Of a stretch of DNA of 64,000 nucleotides, positions 27,040 to 35,813 are shown piece after piece. Position 1 is the stretch's first letter. Every line of letters begins with the position of its first letter. The translations under genes and the position numbers were made by a program. Origin of the DNA: Paraburkholderia sp. PGU19 (GTDB taxonomy: Bacteria > Pseudomonadota > Gammaproteobacteria > Burkholderiales > Burkholderiaceae); assembly GCF_013426915.1 (NCBI RefSeq), contig NZ_AP023182.1, forward strand, positions 1,054,001 to 1,118,000. The letters are read 5' to 3'. The notes beneath the pieces were generated by a model. It searched no databases. It was not told the DNA's origin and saw nothing but the letters and a program-made list of their open reading frames with translations.

Positions 27040-27588
27040 CGCTTACTGCTCAGACATTGCTATTGCCAATGATCGACACCGCCGAACAGGCGCGCGAGGC
27101 GGTCGCCTCCACGCGTTATCCTCCCGACGGAGTTCGAGGCGTGGGCAGTTGCGCTGGCGCGGGCATCTCGCTGTAACCGGATTTCCGACTATCTGTCGAT
27201 TGCGTCCACCGACTTTTGCGTGCTTGTGCAGCTGGAACCGACGCTAGGTCTGTCCAATCTGGAGGAAATCGCAGAGATCGACGGCGTGGATGGCGTATTC
27301 TTCGGGCCGGCAGATCTCAGCGCCTCGATGGGGTTTCTTGGCAAACCCGGTGTGGAAAGTGTACGTGAGGCTACTCGGACCGGGATCAGGACTGTCCGGA
27401 AGGCGGGGAAAGCAGCCGGGGTGCTCGCGCCCGACCGTGCGTACGCCAGTGAATACCTGGAGGCGGGCGCGACCTTCGTCGCGGTGGGTACTGACACCGG
27501 ACTGCTAAGTTTGGCAGCAGCACAGCTGGCCGCCGAGTATAAAGGCACGCGAGCACCGGATCAGCCAACCGAAAAGGGCGGGTACTGA
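27040..27588 (+). pseudogene. HpcH/HpaI aldolase, 5' truncated and frameshifted
   Basis: The first frame reads [20 protein letters not shown] and [12 protein letters not shown]; an extra base near 27146 then shifts to [19 protein letters not shown] and VLVQLEPTLGLSNLEEIAEI, GVDGVFFGPADLSASMGFLG. These are characteristic of HpcH/HpaI-type 2-oxo acid aldolases, metal-dependent enzymes that cleave 4-hydroxy-2-oxo acids. The metal-binding Glu and Asp are in the QLEPT and FGPADLS segments. About the first 100 residues are missing. The last 123 residues are intact in frame, ending ERKGGY-like at 27588, but the gene cannot give a full enzyme. Confidence 0.85.
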
Positions 27589-27680
27589 TCGGCGGGTGCC
27601 GTCATTTGGACGGCGCCCGCTTACACTGGTCCATTGAACCAATGAAATTGCACAGATCTAAAGGGGATAGCGCGATTCGA

Positions 27681-27836
27681 TCCTCGAAGTATCTGAATAA
27701 CGTGATCGAACAAGACCATCGTAACGTCAAGTCCAGAACGAATGTCATGCTCGGTTTCAAACGTTTCGGGAACGCTGCGAATACGACTTCATGGATTGAG
27801 TCGATGCATCACATTCGCAAAGGCCACTTCGATCTC
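27681..27836 (+). pseudogene. IS6-family transposase C-terminal fragment
   Basis: A short stretch reading SSKYLNNVIEQDHRNVKSRT and NVMLGFKRFGNAANTTSWIE, the C-terminal part of an IS6-type transposase including the catalytic Glu in VIEQDHR. It differs from the copy at 23421-24056 at many positions, so it comes from a second, separate IS6 element. Nothing else of that element is visible. Confidence 0.8.
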
Positions 27837-27849
27837 ACCAGCGTGCACA

Positions 27850-27990
27850 TCAAAGATACCATTTCGCCCTCGGTTTGGATGGCGGTTCTTTCAGTTCGTT
27901 AAGATATCCGAAGAATGGAGTGATTCCTCGCCCGCCTACCAAATTTGCACCACAGCCTTTCCGCCCGACGTCAACGGCAGCGCACGGGCC
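27850..27990 (-). pseudogene. Possible ferric-reductase/oxidoreductase NAD-domain scrap
   Basis: The minus strand reads LVGGRGITPFFGYLNELKEP followed by PSKPRAKWYL. The G-G-x-G-I-T-P pattern is typical of the NAD(P)-binding domain of ferredoxin reductase-like proteins, including ferric-reductase-type proteins. The flanks do not continue the match in any one frame, so this is only a fragment. The assignment rests on one motif. Confidence 0.35.
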
Positions 27991-28090
27991 AGTTTCGTGA
28001 TGACGTTCTGGCCGGAAAGAGGGCGCGGTTTCGTGGGCTACCGGGACGCCCTGCCGGCTCGCGGGAGATGCGTGACGTGCAGTCACCTCA

Positions 28091-29065
28091 TCAACCCGGC
28101 ACCAGTCCTTTTTCCATCAGCCAGGCGGGATTAAACAGCCGGGCAAAATACAGGTCCCCACGATCGCACAGCAACGTGACGATGGTGTTCCCTGGCCCCA
28201 TCTGCCGGGCCAGCCGGACGGTCGCCGCTACATTGATGCCGCTGGAACCGCCCACGAACAGCCCCTCTTCCCGCAGCAGACGGTACACCATCGTGACGCA
28301 ACTCTGGTCGTCGATGCGCACCGCGTCGTCGATGGGCGTGCCCTCCAGGTTGGTGGTGACTCGGCTGGAGCCAATACCCTCCGTGATCGAGTTCCCTTCC
28401 GCCTTGATTTCTCGCGTTTTCACGAAACTGTACAGTCCACTGCCGTGCGGGTCGGCAAGCACGGTTCTCACCGCCGGATTCTGTTCCTTGAGAAAACGCG
28501 CAACACCGGCGAGTGTGCCGCCGGTCCCGGTAGCACACACGAAAGCGTCCACCGTGCCAGCCGTGTCGCGCCAGATTTCCGGCCCGGTGGTTTCATAGTG
28601 GGCCTGCCGGTTGACGAGGTTATCGAACTGGTTGGCCCAGATAGCGTTCCCGATTTCCTGCGCCAGCCGCCCGGCGATCTTCTGGTAGTTGTTGGGATCC
28701 TTGTACGGCACTGCTGGCACCGGGCGCACCTCCGCACCAAGCACCCGCAGGAGGTCCATTTTTTCCTGCGACTGGGTCTCCGGAATGATGATCACGCAAC
28801 GATAACCACGCGCGGCGCAGATATGCGCCAGGCCGATGCCAGTATTGCCGGCGGTGCCCTCCACCACCGTGCCGCCCGCGTTGAGCACGCCACGCCGCTC
28901 GGCGTCCTGGATGATATAGAGCGCTGCGCGGTCTTTTACCGAGCCGCCCGGATTCAGGAATTCCGCCTTGCCAAGAATTTCACACCCTGTTTCCGCACTG
29001 AGCTTTGCAAGCCGGATCAGCGGCGTGTTGCCGATGCAGCCGGTGAAACCATCCTGTACATTCAT
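28091..29065 (-). CDS. Cysteine synthase-like PLP enzyme (CysK/CysM family)
   Basis: A 324-residue fold-type II PLP enzyme. The PLP lysine is Lys44 in NPGGSVKDRAA, the substrate loop is EGTAGNTGIGLA, and the phosphate loop is GTGGTLAGVA. It would make cysteine (or a related amino acid) from O-acetylserine and sulfide, in the cytoplasm. The open frame extends much further upstream, but the ATG at 29065, with AAGAGGA just before it, is the true start. The upstream part of the open frame is the tail of the broken YyaL gene. The family includes cystathionine beta-synthase-like and Cys synthase A-like members, and I cannot separate them by eye. Confidence 0.9.
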   Translation of the reverse strand: MNVQDGFTGCIGNTPLIRLAKLSAETGCEILGKAEFLNPGGSVKDRAALYIIQDAERRGVLNAGGTVVEGTAGNTGIGLAHICAARGYRCVIIIPETQSQEKMDLLRVLGAEVRPVPAVPYKDPNNYQKIAGRLAQEIGNAIWANQFDNLVNRQAHYETTGPEIWRDTAGTVDAFVCATGTGGTLAGVARFLKEQNPAVRTVLADPHGSGLYSFVKTREIKAEGNSITEGIGSSRVTTNLEGTPIDDAVRIDDQSCVTMVYRLLREEGLFVGGSSGINVAATVRLARQMGPGNTIVTLLCDRGDLYFARLFNPAWLMEKGLVPG

Positions 29066-29389
29066 GATGTCCTCTTGCACGCGATCAATCGTGACGAACG
29101 GCCAATGCTTCCAGAATAGATCGATAAACCCAACGGACGCCAGCCCTGTCCAGATTGCCAGGCGGCAGCGCGTTTGTTCGGGCGGGGGCCTTCTTCTTCG
29201 AATTGATCGATCCTCGTTGTGCGTATGACAAACGTTATCTGATCTGCAATGCGGTAGTGCTGTGCTGTCGGCTGGTGGGGAACCGGACTGACCCGGGCAG
29301 CCGGCATTCATTGCCCGTGCCGGCCGCGCGGTGTAACGGGAATCGGGGGCGGGGCGGCGCCTGCGACGCCGACCGACGGTCCCACACCG
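29066..29389 (-). other. Spacer between the yyaL remnant and the cysteine synthase gene
   Basis: About 320 bases with no gene of its own. Translation from here looks unstructured (Arg-rich). It may include the promoter of the cysteine synthase gene, but I cannot define it. Confidence 0.4.
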
Positions 29390-31055
29390 GATTCCATCCT
29401 GGTAGAGATCGCGCCCGGTGAGTGCATGCAGACGCACGAAAGCAAATGCGCTCGATGAGATCCCAGACGGCGAGGCGCTGCCGTATTGGGCACGGGGCCT
29501 GTGCACCAAGGGCTCGCTATCGCACGGCGTGAAATGCAGCCCGTCCTCCCCGAACTTGTCGAGAATGAGGGCCGTAAGTTCGATCGCACGATCGAGGTGC
29601 GCCCGTCGAAGCATGATTCGTAGAGGTCGAGCAGTGCATTACAGAGAAAGGCGTAATCCTCGAGAAACCCCGGCACCTTGGCTACGCCGTCCTTCCAGAC
29701 CCGGAATACGCCGCCGTCGGCCAGTGTCAGTTCGTTCCCGATAAATTTGGCGGCACGCTTTGCCGCGCCGAGATACTCGGGACACCCGTCGCCTGGAAGG
29801 CGGCACAGAGCCCCGCGATCATCAGACCATTCCAACCGGTGAGAATGTTGTCGTCCCGGGCCGGGCGCACACGTCGGGCGCGCGCCGCCAGCAACTGCTC
29901 GCGCCAGCCTGCGAGCTGCGTTTCTTCCCGCGCGTCCAGCTCGACCGCACGGTGGAGTACCGTGGCGCCGTGCTCGAAATTGCCGTGTTCTGTCACACCG
30001 TAGGCCCTGCAGGCCAGTGCGCCTTCGGACTCGCCAAGGACTGCCTTGATCTCGGCGGGCATCCAGCAATAGAATTTGCCTTCCTGGCCTTCGCTGTCGG
30101 CATCCTCGCTGGCGTAGAAGCCGCCTTCGGGGTGCGTCATGTCGCGCAGAATATAGGCGAGGGTCTCCTCGAAAATGCAGCGCCATGTTCGCTTGCCAGT
30201 CAGGCGATAGGTATCCGCGTACAGCTTTACAAGCTGGCCATTGTCATACAGCATTTTCTCGAAGTGCGGCACGGCCCAATGCGCGTCGACGCTATAGCGG
30301 GCGAATCCGCCGCCGACCTGGTCATAGATGCCGCCCGCCGCCATGTGGTCGAGTGTGAGTTCCAATGCGTCAAACAGCGAGGGTTCGCGGCTTCGTTCAT
30401 AGACGCGTAGCATGAGGTCGTAACAGCTCGGATTGGGGAACTTGGGCGCGCCGCCGAGCCCCCCATGAGCCGGGTCGGTGTCCCGTGTCAAGGCATGTGC
30501 TGTCTGTGCAGGCAGATCTTCGACAGCGGCGCCTGGCTCGCCCTGGTGTGCCTGATCGAGCTGCCGGAAGCCCGGCTGAATCTGCACAATGGTGTCCCGC
30601 AGTTCATCCTGCCGATGCCGCCAGGCTTCACTCAGGGCTATCAACACGCGCGCGAACGCGGGGCGGCCATAGCGATCGTCCGGGGGAAATAGGTGCCGCC
30701 GAAGAATGGCTCTCCCTGTGGCGTGAGAAATACGGTAAGCGGCCAGCCGCCTCCCTGTCCCATCATCTGGCTGACCTGCTGGTAGATTTCGTCGATGTCG
30801 GGACGCTCCTGCCGATCGACCTTGATGCTGACATAGCGCTCATTCATCAGGCTGGCAATGCGCGGATTCTCGCAAGGACTCGTGCGCCATGACATGGCAC
30901 CAGTGGCACGCGGCGTAGTCCACCGAGAGAGCGATCGGCCTGTTTTCCTCGCGCGCGCGGCGAAACGCCTCGTCGCTCCACGGATACCAGTCCACCGGGT
31001 TGTCCGCATGCTGGCAGAGATAAGGCGAGGATTCCGTAGCAAGCCGGTTTGTCAT
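29390..31055 (-). pseudogene. Thioredoxin-domain protein of the YyaL/DUF255 family, multiply frameshifted
   Basis: The gene starts [20 protein letters not shown], with the family signature [11 protein letters not shown] near residue 45 as in DUF255 thioredoxin-like domains. It then continues in other frames: [100 protein letters not shown] and LDRAIELTALILDKFGEDGL. The full protein would be about 690 residues with an N-terminal thioredoxin domain and an (alpha/alpha)6 barrel. I see frameshifts near 30855, 30650, 29790 and 29615, and the C terminus is lost near 29390. The C-terminal scrap is in frame with the downstream cysteine synthase gene, which creates a misleading 507-residue ORF. Confidence 0.92.
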
Positions 31056-31240
31056 GCTGATCTCCATCCGGGCGCACCCACCAGCGCTCATGATCAATTC
31101 GGGCAGGGTCGCGTGCCCTGCAGGGGCGCGGCCAACTGCGCCGCGCTCATCGAACCGTCCGGTTCATCGACCACTCTGGCGCCGGGTTGGCCGTAGCCGT
31201 CACCAGAAACCCAGACAATCGGAATTGCTCTTCGAAAGCT

Positions 31241-31783
31241 CTAGCCTCGCGTCGGCATCCCGGATGCGCCGATGGCCGTGATGTCGATGTCGCTAATCCG
31301 TCGCAACGCGGCACGAATGGCGGCGTCATCAACTTCGTCCAGTGGTACCTCGACGAACGCCTCGACCCTGCATCGAATCTGCTGGAAAACCTGTTTGAAT
31401 GCAGCACGTTTGCTTTCATCCGGCCCCTCCACGGCGGCGGGGTCGGAGAAGCTCCAGTGTGCCGATGCGGGATGGCCGGGCCACACTGGGCATACATCCC
31501 CAGCGGCCTGATCGCACACGGTAATAACGAAGTCCATATGGGGTGCGCTCGGCTCGGAGATGGCGAACTCGTCCCACGATTTGCTGCGCAGATTCGCCAG
31601 GTCATACCCCGTCTTGCGCACCTGTTCGATGGCGAAAGGATTGATCTTTCCGATCGGATTACTTCCTGCGCTGTAGGCGCGAAATCGACCTTTCCCCAGT
31701 GTGTGAAGTAGCGCCTCTGCCATCACACTGCGCGCCGAGTTGCCGGTGCAAAGAAAGAGCACGTTATACGTCCGGTCATTCAT
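31241..31783 (-). CDS. arsC: Arsenate reductase of the low-molecular-weight phosphatase type (ArsC)
   Basis: A 180-residue cytoplasmic protein of the LMW-PTP/ArsC fold. The P-loop is C12-TGNSARS19; the next Cys pair is Cys90 and Cys98 in VCDQAAGDVCPVWPG, which suit a thioredoxin-coupled arsenate reductase that passes the disulfide from Cys12. The DP acid motif is FSDPAAV near residue 113. Family size is typically 130-170, so this is slightly long at the C terminus. It reduces arsenate to arsenite. No arsR or arsB is nearby, so it is an orphan, next to a broken thioredoxin-domain gene. Confidence 0.92.
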   Translation of the reverse strand: MNDRTYNVLFLCTGNSARSVMAEALLHTLGKGRFRAYSAGSNPIGKINPFAIEQVRKTGYDLANLRSKSWDEFAISEPSAPHMDFVITVCDQAAGDVCPVWPGHPASAHWSFSDPAAVEGPDESKRAAFKQVFQQIRCRVEAFVEVPLDEVDDAAIRAALRRISDIDITAIGASGMPTRG

Positions 31784-31951
31784 GAACGGCTCCCTGAAGG
31801 AACGGTCGCGAACGTCGCATCAGAAAGGCGCGGTCCGCGTATCAACCTCTTAAGTCTAGTCCCGTCACGTGCGGTACGGAGAATGCCGTGCTCAGCGACC
31901 GGATCGATAGGGCTGTCTTGCAATGCCAATGCTCAATTAACGCGTGCCCGT

Positions 31952-32104
31952 TCACCCTGATCTGCCGTAAATCGCTGCGACGCAGCGCTCGCCGCGCCTA
32001 TTCGGAATCAGTGACGGCGCACACATGATGCAGTCGAATCCCTTCCGCACGAGCTGACCGTAAAGTCCATAGCCGCGCGGGCCCGCTTCGTGGACGATGC
32101 GGAT
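31952..32104 (-). pseudogene. IS110-family transposase fragment
   Basis: The minus strand reads IRIVHEAGPRGYGLYGQLVR followed by KGFDCIMCAPSLIPNRRGER. This matches the N-terminal region of IS110/IS1111 transposases (typically YEAGPCGYGIYRHL then APSLIPK). The rest of the transposase is absent. The remnant shows another insertion-sequence family was once here. Confidence 0.75.
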
Positions 32105-32262
32105 GCTTCACGCCTCCGGTGTCAACCTCGAATACAACGGGACCGTGCTGAGCGCTCGAGTACATGTGAATACTTGTCGAAACAGAAAAACCGGCTCACG
32201 CTAATGCCGTACCGCGCACACTGACCCGTGCCGATGAGCGAAGCTGACGAAGGGACAGAGGC

Positions 32263-32970
32263 ATGAGTCCGGTCGATTATCAACTAATGGAAGTGGCAAG
32301 CGGCAAGGCCGTGAAGATGTGGGACGCGCACGTGGGCAATGGCTCGACGATCGGCAGCGTGATTCCGACACAGGGCGCAATCATCCCGGCGGCCGTGGGC
32401 GTCGATATCGGCTGCGGGATGATGGCGGTTCGTACAACGTTGACGGCCGCGGACCTGCCCGTTTCGCTTTCCCGCGTGCGCAGCGCGATTGAACGCGCCG
32501 TGCCGCACGGCGGTGCGATGGGACGACGCGATCCGGGTGCATGGTCGCGTCCCCCGCCAGCCGTCGACGACGCCTGGAAGCTGCTGGCGCCCAGTTTTCA
32601 GCGCATCGTCGACAAGTATCCTTCCCTCGCGCGCACGAACAATCACGCGCACGTAGGCACGCTCGGCACCGGCAATCACTTCATCGAGGTATGTCTCGAT
32701 GGCGATGACAGCGTCTGGTTCATGCTGCACAGCGGATCACGCGGCGTGGGCAACGCGATCGGCAGCCTCTTCATCACGCTGGCCCAGGCCGACATGCGTC
32801 AACACCTTGCGAATCTTCCGGACAAGGATCTCGCGTACTTGAGGGAAGGCAGCCGGCACTTCGATGACTACCTGGTGTCGCTGGGTCCGCACCCGCAGAT
32901 AGTCTTGGTCAGGACGAAATCCGGCAGGCGGCGATGGGAGAATTCCGTGTCTTGTCCTCGTGGACAATGA
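32263..32970 (+). pseudogene. rtcB: RtcB RNA ligase, internally deleted and 3' truncated
   Basis: RtcB is a GTP- and Mn-dependent 3'-phosphate RNA ligase of about 400-480 residues. This 235-residue frame has the start VASGKAVKMWDAHVGNGSTI, then GSVIPTQGAIIPAAVGVDIG CGMM, a metal-site region, and HVGTLGTGNHFIEVCLDG with later LHSGSRGVGNAIG. About 38 residues between the N-terminal KMW and the DAHVG motif are missing, and the protein ends soon after RHFDDYLVSLG, where the normal enzyme has about 180 more residues. The last 30 residues are non-homologous. It is a dead gene. A usable ribosome site is not obvious. Confidence 0.85.
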
Positions 32971-33029
32971 TCGGGGCGACTACGAGTAGCAGAACAGTTC
33001 GATGCACGACGCGTCAACGAAAGCTCGCA

Positions 33030-33274
33030 TCAATCGTCGATCGGCACGTTGTATTGAGTTCGGCAGGTCGGACACACAAGCGGCTCACGTTACCTTGCGC
33101 CGACACTGGAAGCAGAGGTTGTTCCTCGCCCATGAGAAAGCAGACAGGGCACGGGAAAGACTCGTGCGATCGTAGCCGATGCCAGCGATCAATAAATCGC
33201 TCGATCTCCATCGGCGGCGCGTTTATCGATTCGAGATAATCGAGCAGGACGTGGAAGAGGGCGGGGTTCTGCAT
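33030..33274 (-). pseudogene. Small four-cysteine zinc-ribbon-like protein with a frameshift
   Basis: A GGAGG ribosome site precedes the ATG at 33274. The frame reads MQNPALFHVLLDYLESINAP, then a helical segment and FPCPVCFLMGEEQPL. Close to 33095 the frame shifts: the next frame continues EPLVCPTCRTQYNVPIDD and stops at 33030. Restored, this is an 80-residue protein with CPVC and CPTC pairs, as in a zinc ribbon. Without the second pair the protein made from the unshifted frame (to 33014) would lose its likely metal site. Family function is unknown. Confidence 0.6.
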
Positions 33275-33303
33275 GTCGCCTCCGTGGGCGGTATGCGAGC
33301 ATG

Positions 33304-33582
33304 TTACCCGGACGTACATGAGAACGTGAGTTCCGCCTCCTGAGGCGTCCATCCTCGTACGCCATGCGTCTGCATGTCGACCTGATGCATCTGTTTGCCC
33401 TGTTGGCGGCAATAGTCGTCGGCTCGTCTCAGACTTGATGCTTTGATTTCGCCCCACGGCGTCATGCCGCCGCGCACCTGCGTCGTAACTGTGTAGTGCC
33501 CGTCGCCGGCCGGTGTTACGTCGGATATGGTTGTGCAGGCGGCGATGGTCGTCAGCGCAAGTAGGGTGATTATTCTCTTCAT
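33304..33582 (-). CDS. Small lipoprotein of unknown function
   Basis: A 92-residue protein. I chose the ATG at 33582, so that MKRIITLLALTTIAACTTIS forms a lipoprotein signal with the lipobox IAAC (lipidated Cys about residue 16). The open frame begins 48 bases further upstream with an unlikely N terminus. The mature part has a beta-strand pattern (GHYTVTTQVRGGMTPWGEIK) with two further cysteines, at DDYCRQQGK and TFSCTSG. It would be anchored in a membrane facing the periplasm. Similar small Burkholderia lipoproteins exist, but no function is known. Confidence 0.75.
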   Translation of the reverse strand: MKRIITLLALTTIAACTTISDVTPAGDGHYTVTTQVRGGMTPWGEIKASSLRRADDYCRQQGKQMHQVDMQTHGVRGWTPQEAELTFSCTSG

Positions 33583-33595
33583 GGGTGTCGCGTGA

Positions 33596-33787
33596 TTATC
33601 GTTCGGCCAGAACGTCGAGCAGTTCGCCAATGCTCATAGATCCGACGCTGTCTTCGAGGAGACCCAGATAAACGCGGTCATACAGCGCTTCCTGTTCGGT
33701 TTCAGAAAGGTCGGGCTGCGAGTTGGCGATCGCTTGGGCCGTATGGTGTGCCGACCTGACGATCTGCAAGGCAATGTTCTTTTCCAT
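33596..33787 (-). CDS. Small acidic protein of unknown function
   Basis: A 63-residue protein, MEKNIALQIVRSAHHTAQAI, then NSQPDLSETEQEALYDRVYL and a C-terminal SVGSMSIGELLDVLAER. It is helical, acidic and without a signal peptide. It ends 14 bases before the lipoprotein gene, so the two may be co-transcribed. Proteins of this kind are frequent in Burkholderia, but I know of no function. Confidence 0.6.
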   Translation of the reverse strand: MEKNIALQIVRSAHHTAQAIANSQPDLSETEQEALYDRVYLGLLEDSVGSMSIGELLDVLAER

Positions 33788-33789
33788 GT

Positions 33790-34053
33790 CTGCGGTAACG
33801 GCAACGCAGGGGGAAACTTGATAGGTGTATTCTCGTTAACCATTTTGACGTCGTTGAAAGGGCGCCGATCGATACCAGAGGTCGACGAAGATTTCACCAG
33901 CCATTCTCCGGCTGGAATGACGTCTTCCCGGACCCCGGCATGACGGTGGCCGCCATCGACAGGCTCGTCCATCACTCGACGATCTTCGAGCTGAATGTCG
34001 AAAGCTATCGGCGCCGCACAGCCAGCGACAAACAGAAAGAGCGCCGCCGTCAA
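33790..34053 (-). CDS. Possible lipoprotein fragment (low confidence)
   Basis: A minus-strand frame starting at a TTG reads TAALFLFVAGCAAPIAFDIQ, which is a plausible lipobox, then VREDVIPAGEWLVKSSSTSG with beta-like alternation. The frame runs on into the small acidic gene in a different frame, so only the part to about 33790 could be real. No ribosome site is clear. It may be a truncated gene or a chance frame. Confidence 0.3.
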
Positions 34054-34329
34054 TTACCCACTGACAACCCGAACGGAGCGACAACCATGACCCCCTGATG
34101 CAGCGACAATCACCTCGGTCGACCGGCCAAGATGTTTGTCGGTAAACCGACCGGACATCCTGCTTGACGCTATCCACCATGGCGTATTTCCGTGCAAAAA
34201 AAGCTTCACAATCGGGCACGGGCAGTCACACGGAAGCGGATGGCCGCGCGTCGAGCGCAGGCGTTGCTGCGTGCCGTGGTGCCAATGAGGCATAAATGGT
34301 CCCGGCGAGTTGAATTCAGGTCAGAAAGC

Positions 34330-34578
34330 GTTCAGGCCGACATCCCGCGCTTCGTTGCGGGGGTTCCGCGAGGAAAGTAGCGAACGAGCGAGTTGTGCAG
34401 TTGTGCGGCGACAGATCGAGAATGTAGTACTTCAGTATCCACCAAGGGACGATCAATACTGGCTCACGCCAGACTGTTGAGGTCTGCGGCTGATACTGGA
34501 TCAGCTCGATGACACGGTTGCAGTACACGACCTTGTCCGGAGTGATCGCAACGTCCCGTCCGACGCCACCGCCGGTGC
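34330..34578 (-). pseudogene. Second copy of a phaC segment, degenerate
   Basis: About 250 bases match phaC (17008-17270) with few differences: the frame reads VGRDVAITPDKVVYCNRVIE, LIQYQPQTSTVWREPVLIVP and WWILKYYILDLSPHN, equivalent to PhaC residues about 217-270. A deletion of around 30 bases relative to the intact gene removes the segment after the SPHN motif, and the following bases match phaC in a different frame. It is either a partial duplication of the neighbouring gene or what is left of a second PHA synthase. Confidence 0.88.
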
Positions 34579-34696
34579 CGATTGCCGCACGCAGGTCGAT
34601 CGGCGCGCGGCTCAGTTGAAGCTGCCCGGACGCAATGCGAGCGCTGTCGAGCAGATCGTCGAGCAGATGCGCAAGATGGGTCATGATCCCGTCCAC
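34579..34696 (-). pseudogene. Histidine kinase dimerisation-domain scrap fused to the phaC fragment
   Basis: The frame reads MTHLAHLLDDLLDSARIASG followed by QLQLSRAPIDLRAAI. This is the end of the second HisKA helix and the linker to the ATPase domain of a hybrid sensor kinase (normally R-Q-V-x-H-L-x-R-L-V-D-D-L-L-D-x-(A/S)-R). It is joined in frame to the phaC fragment. Neither the phospho-accepting His helix nor the ATPase domain is present. Confidence 0.7.
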
Positions 34697-35024
34697 ATCT
34701 AGCGGGGCTGGATACGGGGCTAACCCTCTGCCCAGGTCGGCGGCCAGTAGCGGGCCAGCTCAGGTCGGACGTGTCACGTATGAGCGCAGCCCCGGACCTC
34801 GTTCGCGCATTGTCCCGCTCCCGAAAGCCTGCAACGGGCCGGCGTAGCGAACCGCCATTCGCGACCCCTTGCGAGGACGTTGCGCAGCGGCTCGCTGTTG
34901 CCTGTTGCCAGGATCAAAGCCGCCGCTCCGCCCCAGTCCTACTCCCGCATACGATGTCCACGAGCGACTGCGAGCAGAAGCGCGAGGATCCTGGCTGCAG
35001 ATGAACCGGGCATTACCCACCATC
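34697..35024. other. Gene-free stretch
   Basis: No recognisable gene. The frames here are short, Arg-rich shadows. It probably belongs to decayed sequence around the kinase/phaC scrap. Confidence 0.4.
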
Positions 35025-35327
35025 TCACCGGACAGTGGATGAGCCGGCCGGTAAGGTATGAAGCGAGGTCGCTACGACCCAGGACTGGGCGTTCAGCCGC
35101 CAGGCTACTTCGCGCAGATCGGAAGTTGAAACCGCCTCAAACATCAGCGTCATCTCGTCGACGTTGTGCTTCCTGCTGCAGTGAACCCTGGTCCGTCTGG
35201 CCTTCGCGGCATGGGGGCCCAGCGCCTGCCAGACAGGCAGAATTCTCAACTGGCCGGCGGCAGCGCGCACAGTCAGGCTCGTGGTGACGCCCGCTCGTTC
35301 ATGTTGAGAGGTCATCGCTTCGCTCAT
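35025..35327 (-). CDS. Small protein of unknown function, next to a Fur-box-like site
   Basis: A 100-residue frame beginning MSEAMTSQHERAGVTTSLTV, with coding-like regularity in LRILPVWQALGPHAAKARRT and in NVDEMTLMFEAVSTSDLREV. I do not recognise the family. The start codon has no strong ribosome site. A near-consensus Fur box lies 50 bases upstream on the same strand, which suggests regulation by iron if the gene is real. No signal peptide or membrane segment. Confidence 0.5.
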   Translation of the reverse strand: MSEAMTSQHERAGVTTSLTVRAAAGQLRILPVWQALGPHAAKARRTRVHCSRKHNVDEMTLMFEAVSTSDLREVAWRLNAQSWVVATSLHTLPAGSSTVR

Positions 35328-35376
35328 TGTTGCCGTGAATTTTTCGTAGAAGTGTAGCTCGCGAATCTGACATTTT

Positions 35377-35395
35377 GATAATGAGAATCATATTA
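35377..35395. promoter_or_regulatory. Fur-box-like operator
   Basis: GATAATGAGAATCATATTA matches the 19-base Fur consensus GATAATGATAATCATTATC at 15 positions. It lies in an AT-rich patch, 50 bases before the start of the minus-strand ORF 35025-35327, and 420 bases before the plus-strand ORF at 35814. Binding is inferred from the match only. Confidence 0.6.
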
Positions 35396-35813
35396 ACTGA
35401 AAAGTATTAGTATTTAAATCAAGCAAATTAGGTTTAAATCGGGTGTGCCAGCAAAGCTATTTGTACAGTGGCTATTTAGTCTGGCCACATCGCCTGAGAG
35501 GCTAAACACATGGTTCTGGTCACGGCCCTGTGGTACCGACTGAGACTTACTGAGACTACTTTTCAAACATATGCGCGTCGGGCGCGATACGGTGGACAAA
35601 AGCGCCTCTATCAAGATGCGAAATTCATGCACTATTTTTATCCCGTCCCGCGCTCCATTCGGACTTAATATTTGGGTCCGGCGTTGAAAAACCGAATTCG
35701 CAATGCCGGATATAAGAAACTGGAATAAATACCGAATATCGACAGCGAGAATGCGCGTCACCGGTAATTGATGCGTCAGTACGACTGATAATCCAGATAA
35801 CGGAGAGACATGC
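35396..35813. other. AT-rich stretch with no assigned gene
   Basis: This segment is clearly more AT-rich than its surroundings. A 133-residue minus-strand frame (35414-35815) is open, but its product has no recognisable domain and it lacks a ribosome site. It may be a horizontally acquired scrap or a regulatory region for the small gene at 35814. Confidence 0.45.

Noticed and set aside
28091..29614. 507-residue ORF covering the cysteine synthase
   Set aside because: The N-terminal 183 residues are the tail of the broken YyaL gene plus a spacer; the enzyme has its own start at 29065.
34054..34327. Possible gene between the lipoprotein fragment and the phaC scrap
   Set aside because: No open frame with a start, ribosome site or family match was found.
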